Shown piece by piece: positions 9,064 to 18,128 of a DNA stretch of 64,000 nucleotides. Source of the stretch: Streptomyces pinistramenti (lineage in GTDB: Bacteria > Actinomycetota > Actinomycetes > Streptomycetales > Streptomycetaceae); the NCBI RefSeq assembly GCF_020564935.1, contig NZ_JAJCXB010000040.1:1-64000 (forward strand), read 5' to 3'. The notes under the pieces are model-generated. The model did not search any database. It saw only the letters and a program-made list of their open reading frames with translations, and was not told the origin of the DNA. The stretch's first letter is position 1. Each line of letters starts with the position of its first letter. Both the position numbers and the translations under genes were made by a program.

Positions 9064-9269
9064 TCCTTCTGCTCCTGTTCTTCCACCCAGATCACCCGGG
9101 CCGGGCAGAGGGCGGTGGCCTGCCGGACGTCGTCAGCCAGGTGCTCGGGCGGGGTCTCGGTGAGGAGGACGACGATGCCGTCCTCCTCGCGCTGGTCGAA
9201 CACCTCCGGTGCGCTCAGCACGCACTGGCCGGAGGCGACACACTTGTTCTGGTCGACGATCACCTTCAT
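9060..9269 (-). CDS. [3Fe-4S]-type ferredoxin
   Basis: A 69-residue small acidic ferredoxin of the kind that serves actinobacterial P450s. DQNKCVASGQCVLSAPEVFD and ALCPARVI give the three-cysteine pattern C-x5-C...C-P, where a fourth cysteine is replaced as in [3Fe-4S] proteins. AAGGAGAAT precedes the ATG at 9269. It lies 35 bases downstream of the P450 and overlaps the reductase start by four bases, so the three genes form one operon for a complete three-component monooxygenase. Confidence 0.9.
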   Translation of the reverse strand: MKVIVDQNKCVASGQCVLSAPEVFDQREEDGIVVLLTETPPEHLADDVRQATALCPARVIWVEEQEQKE

Positions 9270-9304
9270 CGGATTCTCCTTCCCTGCGCGGCACTTGGCC
9301 GCGT

Positions 9305-10522
9305 TCACCAGGTGATGGGCAGTTCGTAGACGCCGTAGACGAGGGCGTCGTGCCTGAAGGGGATCCCGTCGAGATCTACCGGCAGTTGCAGGGTCGGGAT
9401 GCGGCGGTACAGGGTGCTGTAGACGACCTGCGGCTCGACCCGGGCCAGCGGCTGGCCCAGGCACTGGTGGACGCCGAAGCCGAAGGCCACGTGGTGGCGG
9501 GCGTTGCGGCCGATGTCGAGCCGGTCGGGGTCGGGGAAGTCGGCGGGATCGCGGTTGCCGATGTCGTTGGCGCGGATGGTCTGGCCGCCGATCTCGATGT
9601 CCTCCAGGGCCACGCGGCGCCGTCCGCTGTGCACGATCGTCAGGTAGCGCAGGAGTTCCTCGACCGCCGAGGCCACCAGCTGCGGATCGCCGCTTTCGCG
9701 CAACTGAGCCAGCTGGTCGGGGTGTTGCAGCAGGGCCAGGGTGCCCAGTGCGATCATGTTCGCCGTCGTCTCGTGACCGGCGATCAGCAGCAGCATCCCC
9801 GTGTCGGCCGCTTCATGCCGGGAGAGTTCGCCGGCGCGGACCCGTTCGGCCAGCGTGGAGAGCAGGTCGTCTGCCGGGTGGGCGAGCTTGTCGCCGATTG
9901 TCCCGTCCAGGTAGTCGATCAGCCGCTGGGTGGCCGCCCGCGCCTGCTCGCGCGTTGTGTCGCGGTTGATCAGCGTCTTGCTGTTGGACTGGAAGAAGTC
10001 GTGGTCGGCGTACGGGACGCCCAGCAGTTCGCAGATCACCAGCGAGGGCACCGGCAACGCGAACGCCTGGACGAGGTCCACCGGCCTGGGTCCGGCGAGC
10101 ATGGTGTCGATCAGGCCGTCGACGATTTTCTGGATCGTCGGCCGCAGCGCCTCCACGTGCTTGATGGAGAAGGCCGCGGTGGCCATCCGGCGCAGCCGGG
10201 CGTGCTCCGGGTCGTCCATCGCGATGAAGGCCCGCGACTGCGTCCGGCGCTCCTTCGGGCCGGGGCCTTGATGGGGGTAGTGCGGGCGGGTGCTGTCCGA
10301 GCTGATCCGCGGATCGGCCAGCAGCGTCCGCATGTCCTCATAGCGAGTGGCCAGCCACGGGGTGCTGCCGTCCCATAGCCTCACCCGGCTGACAGGAGCC
10401 TGGGCCTGCCGCATGTACAGGGCTGGCGGCGGGTCGAACGGGCAGCCGGTCGCCCGGGGCATGGGGTAGTCCGACACCTCCGCCGACGGGGCATCAGTGC
10501 CGGGTGCCGAGATGGTGTTCAT
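9305..10522 (-). CDS. Cytochrome P450 (CYP105-like)
   Basis: A 405-residue soluble bacterial P450. LIAGHETTANM is the I-helix oxygen-activation motif, EELLR the E-x-x-R, and FGFGVHQCLGQPLAR the heme-binding loop with its cysteine ligand. The ATG at 10522 follows GGAGAA. One oddity: between the E-x-x-R and heme motifs the text GGQTIRANDIGNRDP lacks about six residues usually present (family proteins read ...IRAGEGVI.ANDIGNRDP). This is an apparent in-frame deletion in the beta-strand that lines the substrate pocket, so activity may be altered or lost. It is co-transcribed with ferredoxin and a frameshifted reductase. The substrate is unknown. Confidence 0.9.
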   Translation of the reverse strand: MNTISAPGTDAPSAEVSDYPMPRATGCPFDPPPALYMRQAQAPVSRVRLWDGSTPWLATRYEDMRTLLADPRISSDSTRPHYPHQGPGPKERRTQSRAFIAMDDPEHARLRRMATAAFSIKHVEALRPTIQKIVDGLIDTMLAGPRPVDLVQAFALPVPSLVICELLGVPYADHDFFQSNSKTLINRDTTREQARAATQRLIDYLDGTIGDKLAHPADDLLSTLAERVRAGELSRHEAADTGMLLLIAGHETTANMIALGTLALLQHPDQLAQLRESGDPQLVASAVEELLRYLTIVHSGRRRVALEDIEIGGQTIRANDIGNRDPADFPDPDRLDIGRNARHHVAFGFGVHQCLGQPLARVEPQVVYSTLYRRIPTLQLPVDLDGIPFRHDALVYGVYELPITW

Positions 10523-10801
10523 GGTTCTCCGCCCTTCTCCGGAAGTCCGATATGGCGGGCAGGCGCGAGGACCGGGGCCCGACACGCGTGCGGCGCGACG
10601 GGGCAGCGGAGCAGGTCCTGCCTGCAGGAGGAGACACCGAAGAGCGCACCCCGGGGGTCAGGAAGCCGTACCGCCGCGGGTGGTGCGCGGAGCTTCCCGG
10701 AGCATGCGCCGGACGATGGGCAGAGCCGTGTGCATGGCCTCGTCGCCGACGGAGGTGCTGCCGCCACGGACGGCGGCCGGGCATCCAGCTGCGCTCCCGG
10801 C

Positions 10802-10909
10802 GAGCACGGCCGCGGACTGGAGATCATCGATCAGCTCACCGCCGCGCACGGCGACCGCCAGGAGCCCGGACACGCCGTCCACTGGGCCGACGTGAACACA
10901 CGCGCCTGA
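10802..10909 (+). pseudogene. C-terminal scrap of an anti-sigma-type ATP-binding protein
   Basis: The plus frame reads EHGRGLEIIDQL, then GHAVHWADVNT and a stop at 10907-10909. GRGL..I..L is the end of the HATPase fold in Streptomyces RsbW-like proteins. Nothing upstream in frame completes the domain. Confidence 0.5.
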
Positions 10910-10973
10910 CCGGACCTCGCATGGCTTGTCGCCCCGCCGGAGCCGTCTCTGCCCCGCACCAGGCGGTTATCGG

Positions 10974-11390
10974 TCAGCCCCGGTCGATCTGCGCGTGGCG
11001 AGCGTGAGAAGCGTGCAGCACGACCCGAACCCGTCTGCCGATCAGCCGGATCGGAACCGAATAACGGATGGTGCGGACCGGGATCTGGCCGCAGCGGTCA
11101 ACCCGCGGCGTGAACAGCCCGCCCGTCTCGAACGGCTCCTCGGGCAGCGGCCTCAACAGCGGCTGTTCGACCGCGAAGCAGCCGGCAACGGTCTTGGGCC
11201 TGGAACCGATCCGGCGGGTGCCGTCCTGCCGGTCCCACTGATCAACCATCTCGTTCAGCTCGGCGAGCGAGGAAACCTCGGCAACGAGGACGAAGTGATG
11301 ACGGCGGAAGCAGCCGATCCGGCCCTCGACTCCGCCCTTCTCGCGGGCGCCTTCGACGCCCGGCCGGCAGCAGAAACTCTCGATAACGAG
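10974..11390 (-). pseudogene. IS21-family transposase (IstA) fragment
   Basis: A continuous minus-strand reading from ESFCCRPGVEGAREKGGVEG through FRRHHFV, LAELNEMVDQWDRQD, FAVEQPLLRPLPEEPFETG, FTPRVDRCGQIPVRTIRYSV and RLIGRRVRVVLHAS is the central to C-terminal part of IstA. Both ends and the IstB partner are missing. Confidence 0.8.
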
Positions 11391-11476
11391 TGAACGGCCC
11401 CAGCCTGCCGATCTACAGCTGACATGCGACGTCGGCAGGACAGGCCGCCACGAACGGACCCGCACGTACTCCGCCG

Positions 11477-11626
11477 ATGAAGGGAGTCACCGACTTCCGC
11501 GGCGTCTGCGCGCTCACCTGGGCGCCGAACGCGCGCCCGACGTCGTACGGCGCGGAAAGGCGCTGCGGGGCACGGCACATCGTGTGGCGCCGGGCCGGCA
11601 CCCACAACATCGTCTCCGGGGCGTAG
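11477..11626 (+). pseudogene. Possible short conserved fragment (49 codons)
   Basis: An ATG-to-TAG frame reads MKGVTDFRGVCALTWAPNAR ... HIVWRRAGTHNIVSGA. The ending resembles the C-terminus of small conserved Streptomyces proteins with W-R-R-x-G-T-H-x-I, but there is no clear ribosome binding site and most of such a protein is absent. Probably a relic. Confidence 0.25.
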
Positions 11627-11969
11627 GCGGCTCCGGCGGCAAGGCCGTCTGCGACCGCCGGCGCCAGGACGCTCCTCCCCTTCGGCCGGACAAGCTGAGC
11701 GCAGCCCCCGCCGCCGGGAGGCACACGGCATCCGCGTGCTGCGGGCCCGGCGAACGGCACCGGCTGCTCTTTCCCGCGACGTGGCGTACCGGCCGGGAAG
11801 CGGCCGGCGCGCGGGCGTACCGCGGGGCGGGGCCGCGGCCGAATCAGGGGGAGATCCCGAGGAGTTGACGGTGCAAGAGCGGCCGATTGCTGACTTGTAA
11901 AGGTCGTTGCCTGCGTGGTGGCCTTATCGCTTGCGGGGCAACTGATGCTCAAGGAGGCGCACGAGTCTC
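11627..11969. other. Upstream region of protease gene
   Basis: No gene seen. The last 90 bases are AT-richer and should hold the promoter of the snapalysin gene; AGGAGG at about 11950-11955 is its likely ribosome binding site, unusually far (about 14 bases) from the ATG. Confidence 0.4.
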
Positions 11970-12560
11970 ATGATCAAGCGAATAGCCGCCGTGGCGGCCC
12001 TGATACCGGCCATGCTGGGTACTGCGGCCGGAGGCGTTTCGGCGCAGTCCGCGCCGAAGGCGACCGCAGCGGTGGTCACCCTGACCTACGACGCCAGCCA
12101 AGCAGGGCAGTGGGCAGGCGCGATCACGCAGGCAGCGCAGAACTGGAACGCCGTGGTGCACAACGTGCACCTGCAGCCGGCGAGTTCGCCCGGTTCGGCG
12201 GACTACGTCTACAAGGCGACCGGCGGCTGGCCCCAGTCGACGCTGGGGCCGGTGTTCCCGGGCGGTAGCGGTGAGGTGCAGCTGGGCCAGGAAGCGGTGG
12301 ACGAGGGCTATGACCTGGCCCGGGTCGCGACGCACGAGACCGGGCACATCCTCGGGCTGCCCGACGACTACAGCGGCCCGTGCTCGGAGATCATGTCCGG
12401 CCACGGCCCCGGCCCCTCGTGCACGAACGCCAAGCCGAACGCGGCCGAGGCAGCGCAGGTCGACCAGAACTACGCGGGCGGCACGTCGGCAACGCGCCCG
12501 AAGCCCCATCAGGTCGTGATCGACATCTGGCACAACCCGGTCCTCGCCCGCTCGCACTGA
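11970..12560 (+). CDS. snpA: Snapalysin (small neutral zinc protease), secreted
   Basis: A 196-residue M7 family metalloprotease specific to Streptomyces and relatives, secreted to digest extracellular protein. A Sec signal (KRIAAVAALIPAMLGTAAGG ... ending SAQSA) is followed by the mature domain. HETGHILGLPD is the HExxHxxGxxD motif: two histidines and an aspartate bind zinc and glutamate is the catalytic base. SGPCSEIMSGHGPGPSC contains the Met-turn methionine and a likely disulfide. Length fits the family after propeptide removal. snpA is classically activated by a divergent LysR regulator (SnpR); no such gene lies beside this one, so its regulation differs or is lost. Confidence 0.92.
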   Translation: MIKRIAAVAALIPAMLGTAAGGVSAQSAPKATAAVVTLTYDASQAGQWAGAITQAAQNWNAVVHNVHLQPASSPGSADYVYKATGGWPQSTLGPVFPGGSGEVQLGQEAVDEGYDLARVATHETGHILGLPDDYSGPCSEIMSGHGPGPSCTNAKPNAAEAAQVDQNYAGGTSATRPKPHQVVIDIWHNPVLARSH

Positions 12561-12642
12561 CCGGCCGGCAGACGCACAGGCGGACACAGTGTGCCGGTCA
12601 TCCGGGCGAGCAGACCCGGCCCGAGCCGGGAAGCGTGAGATG

Positions 12643-12676
12643 CCCGCGGCAGGCGATCAGCGCCGCCTGCCGCGGG
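12643..12676. terminator. Dyad after snpA
   Basis: Perfect 12-bp stem CCCGCGGCAGGC with a 10-base loop, 83 bases past the snpA stop. It is likely to end snpA transcription. Confidence 0.6.
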
Positions 12677-12760
12677 TACCGGCACAAAGACACCCCACCG
12701 CTCCCCGGAGGGCTCGTCGCGGAGGCCAAAGGGCCGTCCCGTTCCGGGGATTGGCAGGTT

Positions 12761-12788
12761 CCGCCGCCCGGCCTGAGCCGGGCGGCGG
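12761..12788 (-). terminator. Dyad after beta-lactamase-fold gene
   Basis: Perfect 12-bp stem CCGCCGCCCGGC with loop CTGA, five bases beyond the end of the minus-strand gene at 12793. It is the probable terminator for that gene. Confidence 0.7.
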
Positions 12789-12792
12789 GGGC

Positions 12793-13767
12793 CTACCGGT
12801 TGCCGTCGGGTACCAGGGAGCCGTCGGAGGTGCTGGGCAGGGCCTGGCGGCGCTGGGCCTTGCGCGGGCCGGAGACGGACCCGTTGAGGTCCGTGTGGAC
12901 CTTCCGGGCGATGTTCTCTATCACCGCGACGCTGGCGGGCATGTCGGTGTTGTCGGCGCTCAGGACGACGAGGCCGTAATCATGCCCCTGTCCGGTGAAC
13001 GCGCCGACACTGTGCACCCGCCATCCGCCGCCGGTTCGCTGCAGCCAGCCGTTCTTGACATGCACTGTCGCATCGCTCGGTGCGCCGGCCGGGACGCCCC
13101 AGCGCTGAGAGGGGATCACCCGGTTCAACAGGTCCAGCGCACAGGCACGGTGGCCGTCGTCGAGAACGGAGTTCGCCGAGGTGAGCAGCGCCATCAGTCT
13201 GAGCTGGTCGGAGGCGTTGATCTGCGTCAGCCCCCAGTAGCCGTCCGGGTCGGGGGACGTGTGCTCCATGCCTGCCAGGTGCAGGAAACCCGAGATGCGG
13301 GCGAGACCGAGCTGTTTCCACAAGGTGGTCGTCGCGTCGTTGTCCGACGTCGTGATCATGTTGGTGGCGAGCGTGCGCTCGGACGCGGTCAGGTCCCGGT
13401 GCTCGTCCTGAGCCTGGCGCAGGAGCGTGCCCAAAACGATGACCTTGACGGCGCTCGCCGAGTCGTACTGCTGGTCCGCGTTGAACGCGCACCGGGTTCC
13501 TGTGGTGCGGTCATACAAGGCAACGGAGACCCGTCCCTTGAGTGCGGCGTCTTCCACCACGGCCTTGATGTCCTTGCCGAGCTGGGTCGCAAGGCCGGTC
13601 TTGGCGGACGTGCAGGAGACCTGAGGCCGGGGCTGCTCCGCACCCGTGACCGGCATCGCGCTCGCCGGGGAGGCTGTGGCCACGATCGCGGCGGCGGTGC
13701 CGACGAGGACTGAAACGGTCGAGGTGCGCCGCAGGCCACGGGGACGGGTTGATATGTGGGGAGACAA
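12793..13767 (-). CDS. Secreted class A beta-lactamase-fold serine hydrolase
   Basis: A 324-residue exported protein. The signal peptide is a twin-arginine-rich n-region (RPRGLRR), a hydrophobic core (VSVLVGTAAAIVATA) and a SPASA cleavage site. The hydrolase domain has SASAVK (S-x-x-K nucleophile), SDNDA (S-D-N) and VKNGW in place of the K-T/S-G triad. This K-N-G variant is typical of a Streptomyces family whose members are often not effective beta-lactamases. I take TTG at 13767 as the start because AAGGA lies six bases before it and it begins directly at the signal peptide; the longer frame upstream is not protein-like. It may hydrolyse beta-lactams or act on peptidoglycan peptides. Confidence 0.85.
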   Translation of the reverse strand: MSPHISTRPRGLRRTSTVSVLVGTAAAIVATASPASAMPVTGAEQPRPQVSCTSAKTGLATQLGKDIKAVVEDAALKGRVSVALYDRTTGTRCAFNADQQYDSASAVKVIVLGTLLRQAQDEHRDLTASERTLATNMITTSDNDATTTLWKQLGLARISGFLHLAGMEHTSPDPDGYWGLTQINASDQLRLMALLTSANSVLDDGHRACALDLLNRVIPSQRWGVPAGAPSDATVHVKNGWLQRTGGGWRVHSVGAFTGQGHDYGLVVLSADNTDMPASVAVIENIARKVHTDLNGSVSGPRKAQRRQALPSTSDGSLVPDGNR

Positions 13768-14541
13768 GCGTTTCCTTACGTGAGGTGCGGGGGGGTGGGC
13801 CGAGGCAGAGCAGGGTGGCTCCGGTGTCGGCAGAGGCACGCTATGCCGGGGCAGCCGGTGCGGTGGGCGGAGGATCGGAACGGTCACGGAGCTGTTACGA
13901 AGCCCCGCGCCCTGAGTCCGGGCCGGGAGCCGAGCGGCTTTGGCTGTGGCCGTACCGTGCGGCGGAGTCGTCTCAGGGCCCGCGCGGAGCAGCGCGACGC
14001 GTCCGACGCAGCGCGGGCGCCGGCCCTCGGCGGGGAGTGACGGTCCGGCAAGGGGCAGGAGTTCGGCACCGCTACGGCGTTGAGTGCCCACCCGGGGTGT
14101 TGCAGCGGTGCGTCGCGCCGGGCGGCGCACCGACGGCGATGCCGGGCCGCTGGTTCCACGGCGGCCGCGCACCAGACGCCCTCCTCGTCCACGCCTGGCA
14201 ACGATTACGGCAAACCGTCGGCCGACTGCCCATCAGCACGCCGGCCTGCGAACTCGGCTGCACCCGAGGCCACTTGGAAGGACGCTTCAGCGAGGCCGGC
14301 CGGTGCCCCTCTCCCCCTGCCGGGGTGGCCCAGCCGTACGGCGGGACAGAGGCCGTCCGGTGGGCGCGAGCGGCGCGCAGCCCGGCGATGCGGGCGGCGT
14401 CCGTGCCCATGCCCATGCCGGCGTGGGATGCCCTGGCGCTATGGGCCGAGGGTGAACTCCCCAGGGCCGTGGTGTGAACCAGGGTCAGACACCGGTTGTG
14501 ACCTGGGAAATCAGGCGCACGGCCCTGGATATCCTGGGGTG
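13768..14541. other. Gene-poor stretch with an AraC-type relic
   Basis: It contains the promoter side of the hydrolase gene and a decayed regulator (14160-14320). The remaining open frames on both strands have shadow-like compositions. No other gene was recognised. Confidence 0.35.
14160..14320 (+). pseudogene. AraC-type regulator, C-terminal HTH relic
   Basis: The plus frame reads LLVHAWQRLRQTVGRLPIST then ACELGCTRGHLEGRFSEAG. This matches the first helix-turn-helix of AraC-type DNA-binding domains (W.RL....G..PI..LA.ELG.SR.HL.RRF.E..G). The second helix-turn-helix is lost by frameshift and no sensor domain precedes it. Confidence 0.6.
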
Positions 14542-15585
14542 TTAGCCGTTGCTGAGTGCGTCGGTGAAGGCGAAGGGCGACTGAGCGACGCCGCTGCACA
14601 CCGGCGAGGCCGCCGGCTTCATGGTCTGCGTGGCGTCCCTGCCGCCCTTGGCCGGCGTCTTCGCAGCCGAGTTGCACGCCTGGTCGCGGCTGACGGACCA
14701 GAGGGACATCCGGCCGACCCCGTTGCTCGCCGCCCAGCTCGCCACCGAGGCGGCGTCGGCCAGGCTGAAGGTGGAGCCGTCGTCGTTCACGCCGATCATC
14801 GGGGTGATGCCGAGGTTGGCGTAGGTGTAGCCGGGGTCCACGGACTGCATCTGGGCCAGGGTGGCCTTGCTCGCGCTGATCGCGGCCGCGCCCATGTCGG
14901 TGCCGGTGCCCTGCCCGTAGTCCATCGTCATGATGTTGACGTTGTCCAGCTTCACGCCGGCCGTCTTGGCGGCTTTCAGCACGTTGACGCCGTCGGTGGT
15001 CAGGCCGGTGGGCATCACCGGCAGCGTCACCGAGGCGGTCAGCCCGGAGTTGTTCGCCTTCAGGTCCTTGATCGCGGTCATCTGCCGGGCCACGCCCGCA
15101 GTGTCCGCGACGGCCGCGCCCTCGATGTCGAAGTCCAGGGATTTGGTGCCGTAGGCGGTGATCTCCTTCTGGTAGCCCGCGTCGATCTGGCTCTGGTCGG
15201 TACAGGTGAAGGCCAGCGGCTCACCGCTTGCTCCGCCGGAGGAGATGATCACGCCGGCGCCCTCGGCCTTGGCCTTGGCGATCTCCGGATCGGTGTACGG
15301 GTCGTTGCCGACGGGGAGCGTGTCGCCCCAGATGTTGCTGCAGCCGGCGCCGATGGTGAAAGCGGCGGTGTAGGTCTTCACGTCATGGCTGGTGATGGCT
15401 GTGTCGAGCCGGCCTTCGGCGGAGTTGCTCATGTCCACGTACGGGGCGAACTGCGCCGCGTCCAAGCGGGCAGCCGGGCGGATCGCCTGCGGGTGCGCGG
15501 TGTCCGCGCCGGCGGCGGTGATTCCGGCGGTGGACAAGGCTCCGGCGGCTGCCGTGGCCAGGGCTATGCGGATCGGCTTCCTCAT
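14542..15585 (-). CDS. Secreted GH18 chitinase-like protein
   Basis: A 347-residue protein with a Sec signal peptide (RKPIRIALATAAAGALSTAG, cleaved after AGA) and a single glycoside hydrolase family 18 barrel. KSLDFDIEGAAV is the D-x-x-D-x-D-x-E catalytic segment, where glutamate is the acid. NIMTMDYGQG and the later SLWSVSRDQAC are other conserved barrel strands. No chitin-binding module is present. Family members cleave chitin or related N-acetylglucosamine polymers outside the cell. AAGGA lies 11 bases before the ATG at 15585. A DasR-like site upstream (15649-15662) suggests N-acetylglucosamine control. Confidence 0.88.
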   Translation of the reverse strand: MRKPIRIALATAAAGALSTAGITAAGADTAHPQAIRPAARLDAAQFAPYVDMSNSAEGRLDTAITSHDVKTYTAAFTIGAGCSNIWGDTLPVGNDPYTDPEIAKAKAEGAGVIISSGGASGEPLAFTCTDQSQIDAGYQKEITAYGTKSLDFDIEGAAVADTAGVARQMTAIKDLKANNSGLTASVTLPVMPTGLTTDGVNVLKAAKTAGVKLDNVNIMTMDYGQGTGTDMGAAAISASKATLAQMQSVDPGYTYANLGITPMIGVNDDGSTFSLADAASVASWAASNGVGRMSLWSVSRDQACNSAAKTPAKGGRDATQTMKPAASPVCSGVAQSPFAFTDALSNG

Positions 15586-16009
15586 CAGGTGTCCGGTCCT
15601 TCCGTGGGGAGGGAAAGGGGGGAGAACATGAGCGCCCACCGACAAAAGTTGGACTGGACCAAGGCTGACGTCAAGAGTTCTGCAGGCCCCAACCGCCCCG
15701 TCTTTGACACCACTTGGGGAATTCCTGGAGCACAGGTTGCCGTTCAGGCGGAGATCGAGGCATCTCCCGAACCCGGTCAATCGCCGCGGCAACTGCCGTA
15801 CGCCACAGCCGCCTTCGCCCGACCTGTGCTCCGTCCTGGAAACCGACAGGCCAGGTGCTGTCGGTGCCGGCCTGCCGGACCTCGTCCATCCGGGCGTGGA
15901 GCTGGGCTCGGTGCGGCGCGCCCCGCCCTCGCCCACGTCGCCGGGAGGCTCCCGCCTCCGGTGACGCCTTCACTCGTCCCCCGCAGGGAGCAACCGTCCA
16001 GCCGGCGGT
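15586..16009. other. Chitinase promoter region
   Basis: No minus-strand gene. A plus-strand frame opens at 15628 after a purine-rich site (GGGGGAGAAC) and starts MSAHRQKLDWTKADVKSS, but it runs into shadow sequence overlapping the next gene. I regard it as spurious or at most a short leader. Confidence 0.35.
15649..15662 (-). promoter_or_regulatory. DasR-like (dre) site upstream of chitinase
   Basis: TTGGTCCAGTCCAA on the minus strand resembles both the 12-bp chitinase repeat TGGTCCAGACCT and the DasR operator ACTGGTCTAGACCA. It lies 64 bases upstream of the start codon. Binding is inferred from similarity only. Confidence 0.45.
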
Positions 16010-16684
16010 TCAGCCGCCTGCCGGTGCAACCCCCTGCGCGGCCGGGGCGGGCTGCGGCAGGCTTGGTGTGGGCCAGGCCGGCTCCCACCGCCAGGACGTC
16101 CACGCGGAGGTGTCGGCGAAGGGGCCGGAGCGTTCCTTGAGCATCGCGAGGACCTGGGCGCGGGCGTCGTCGACGGCCTGGTGCTCGGTGTCCGTGACGA
16201 TGCCGAGCCGCCTCACGTGGTCGTACTCGTCTTCGTCCTTCCACTGCCACCGGCTCAGGTCGGGGTCGACGACCAGGTCCACGGTGAGGTCGAAGGTGTC
16301 GAACCCGTCGGCCGTGCGGCGGGTGGGGTGCTCGAAGTTCACGTACCAGTTCCGCAGCCCGGCCGCGGTGTAGAAGGCGTTGACGCTGAACCACGCGCCC
16401 GGCGCCTTCCACAGCCGCAGCCCGGTCTCCTGCCACCGGCCGGGCGCAAGCTCCCACTCCCCCGTCGCCATCGCGTCGAACGCCTCCGTGCGCACCGAGC
16501 GGTCGCCGTCGGCGCGGGCCCTGGCGTACAGGGCGGGCCAGCGGGTCTCCGCTCCCGGCGCGCAGGCGGTCACCAGGGCCTCGCTCGTGTCGGCGACGAC
16601 GCGCAGCGCGTGCTCGCTCCACACGCGGCCTGTGCGGTGCACGTCGCGCCGTACGGCTGTCTCTCCTGCCTCGAAGGTGCGCAC
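16010..16684 (-). CDS. DUF402 domain protein
   Basis: A 224-residue protein of the DUF402/FomD-like family. The core TRWPALYARARADGDRSVRT, LWKAPGAWFSVNAFY, NWYVNFEHPTRRTADGFDTF and DLTVDLVVDPDLSRWQWKDE has the clustered aspartates that coordinate metal in characterised nucleotide hydrolases of this family. GTG at 16684 is used because GGAGAGG precedes it and the homology begins there. The family includes nucleoside diphosphate phosphatases and FomD of fosfomycin biosynthesis; which role applies here is unknown. Confidence 0.85.
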   Translation of the reverse strand: MRTFEAGETAVRRDVHRTGRVWSEHALRVVADTSEALVTACAPGAETRWPALYARARADGDRSVRTEAFDAMATGEWELAPGRWQETGLRLWKAPGAWFSVNAFYTAAGLRNWYVNFEHPTRRTADGFDTFDLTVDLVVDPDLSRWQWKDEDEYDHVRRLGIVTDTEHQAVDDARAQVLAMLKERSGPFADTSAWTSWRWEPAWPTPSLPQPAPAAQGVAPAGG

Positions 16685-17552
16685 CGGCCTCTCCTCTCTC
16701 CGTCCCGGCCGGGATGCCCGGCGCAGGCAGCAGCCCAGCACCGGTCCGGTTGCCGGGCAAGCCACCGCACGGGAGACCTTGCCCACGGTCACCTTCGGCC
16801 CACCCGGGCCAGGCCCGCCGGCGGAACAGGCCGCGGCGCTTGCCCGGCTCCTGGTCGCGGTCGTCCTCCGGCTCCGGCTCCGGCTGTACGGCGGCGTTCC
16901 TCTTCCGCGTCGGCCTGTGCGACCTGGCGGCGGTGGAGGGCGTCGCCGCCGGGGTTGCCGAGCACTTGGTGCAGCGTCTGTTCGCCCGCCCGCCCCGGGC
17001 GCCGCCGCGTCCGCGCCGCGGGTGTGCAGTTGCTCCAGGGCGGTGGCGACGACGGGCACGGCCCGGTGGCAGTCCCGGGCAGGAGCCGTGCCGGTACATG
17101 TCGAAGCGGCGGGGCGCCCAGTACCGGCGGACCGGCCAGCAGTCCGCCGGCCGGTGACAACGGCAAAACGTCCCGCCCCTCACCTGGAGGAGCGGGACTG
17201 ATCGAGCGCTGGGCAGGCCTTGCACCTGCATCTCCCCGCAGGAAGCGGGGCGTCTTTCCTTGGACCACCAACGCCGGGCGCAGCAACCGGAATTCCGGCC
17301 CCGCGCTCAAGATCAACTATAAGGCATGCTGTGGCCGGCCGCCTCCACGGGAAGGGGGTGCCGATACCGACGAGGGCCACCGGCTCGCACGAGTTGTGGC
17401 ACAGGGCTGAGCAGGTGTCGCGTGAGATGCCTTGCGCAGGCCACGGGCCAACAGGCCGCGCAGCGGAGCGAGGACGCCGGCGTCGGCGGAGCCGGGGAGG
17501 CAGGCCGGGGCGACCGGCCGCTCGCCCGCGGGAGTGCTGCGCGCAGGCCGGT
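16685..17552. other. Gene-poor stretch downstream of the telomere operon
   Basis: No intact gene. Minus-strand text around 16860-17110 (for example TALEQLHTRGADAA and PEPEPEDDRDQEPGKRRGLF in different frames) suggests a decayed gene of unknown family. A hairpin at 17234-17250 (CCCCGC, loop AGGAA, GCGGGG), followed on the plus strand by CGTCTTTCCTT, looks like a terminator. Confidence 0.35.
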
Positions 17553-18128
17553 TCAGGCGGCCCAGCCGACGGAGGCGACGTTGGTGTAGGCGTCGTAGTC
17601 GGAGCCGAGGCCGGTGATGATCTCGTCCCAGGTGGCGTCCAGGGTCTGTTCGTCGCCGGTGAGCCAGGCGTCGATGGCGGTGTCCCATACGCCGCGGACG
17701 TTGAGGGTGCGGGTTTCCAGGGCGCGTTGGTGGCGGCCTTCGACGTGGGACTGGTCGACGGGGTCGATCTCGATGCGGGTGCCGCGGCTGTGATTGTTGA
17801 GGCGGCGCTTGAGGTCGGTGGCGACGTTGTGGCGGCGCAGGTCCCAGTAGGCGGTGTCCAGGCGGGCGAGGTTGGCGGGGTTGGGGGTGCGTTCCTCGGC
17901 GAGCCAGGCGATGAGGGTGCGGGGTGTGATGCGGATGCCGGCGCGGTCCATGGCCTCGTATCCGGTGCCGGATGCGGTGAGGTAGCGCAGGCGGGCCGCC
18001 AGACCGCGCTCGGTGGTGACGGGGGATTCGATGCCCGTCACCATGCGGTCGATGCCGTGGGCCAGGGCGAGCCGGCCGGGGATGCCTTCGGCGCCGTAGT
18101 GGCCCAGATCCATCCAGCGGCCGGCCAT
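17553..18128 (-). CDS. Candidate telomere terminal protein (Tpg-like)
   Basis: A 191-residue protein encoded directly after the Tap-like gene, overlapping it by ATGA. The middle carries a helix-turn-helix (GIRITPRTLIAWLAEERTPN, followed by P.NLARLDTAYWDLRRHN and a basic stretch DLKRRLNN). A beta-like segment GTRIEIDPVDQS and a C-terminal half rich in W, D and E follow. Size (Tpg is about 184 residues), gene order and the HTH-then-basic layout match Tpg, the protein covalently attached to Streptomyces 5' ends that primes end patching. Sequence identity by eye is low, so it could be a divergent terminal protein class or a plasmid-type regulator. Its position in the same window as a telomere-like end supports the former. 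Confidence 0.5.
   Translation of the reverse strand: MAGRWMDLGHYGAEGIPGRLALAHGIDRMVTGIESPVTTERGLAARLRYLTASGTGYEAMDRAGIRITPRTLIAWLAEERTPNPANLARLDTAYWDLRRHNVATDLKRRLNNHSRGTRIEIDPVDQSHVEGRHQRALETRTLNVRGVWDTAIDAWLTGDEQTLDATWDEIITGLGSDYDAYTNVASVGWAA

Noticed and set aside
15628..15950. Plus-strand gene starting MSAHRQKLDWTK after a purine-rich site
   Set aside because: The frame soon becomes arginine/proline-rich shadow sequence overlapping the DUF402 gene and no family is seen.
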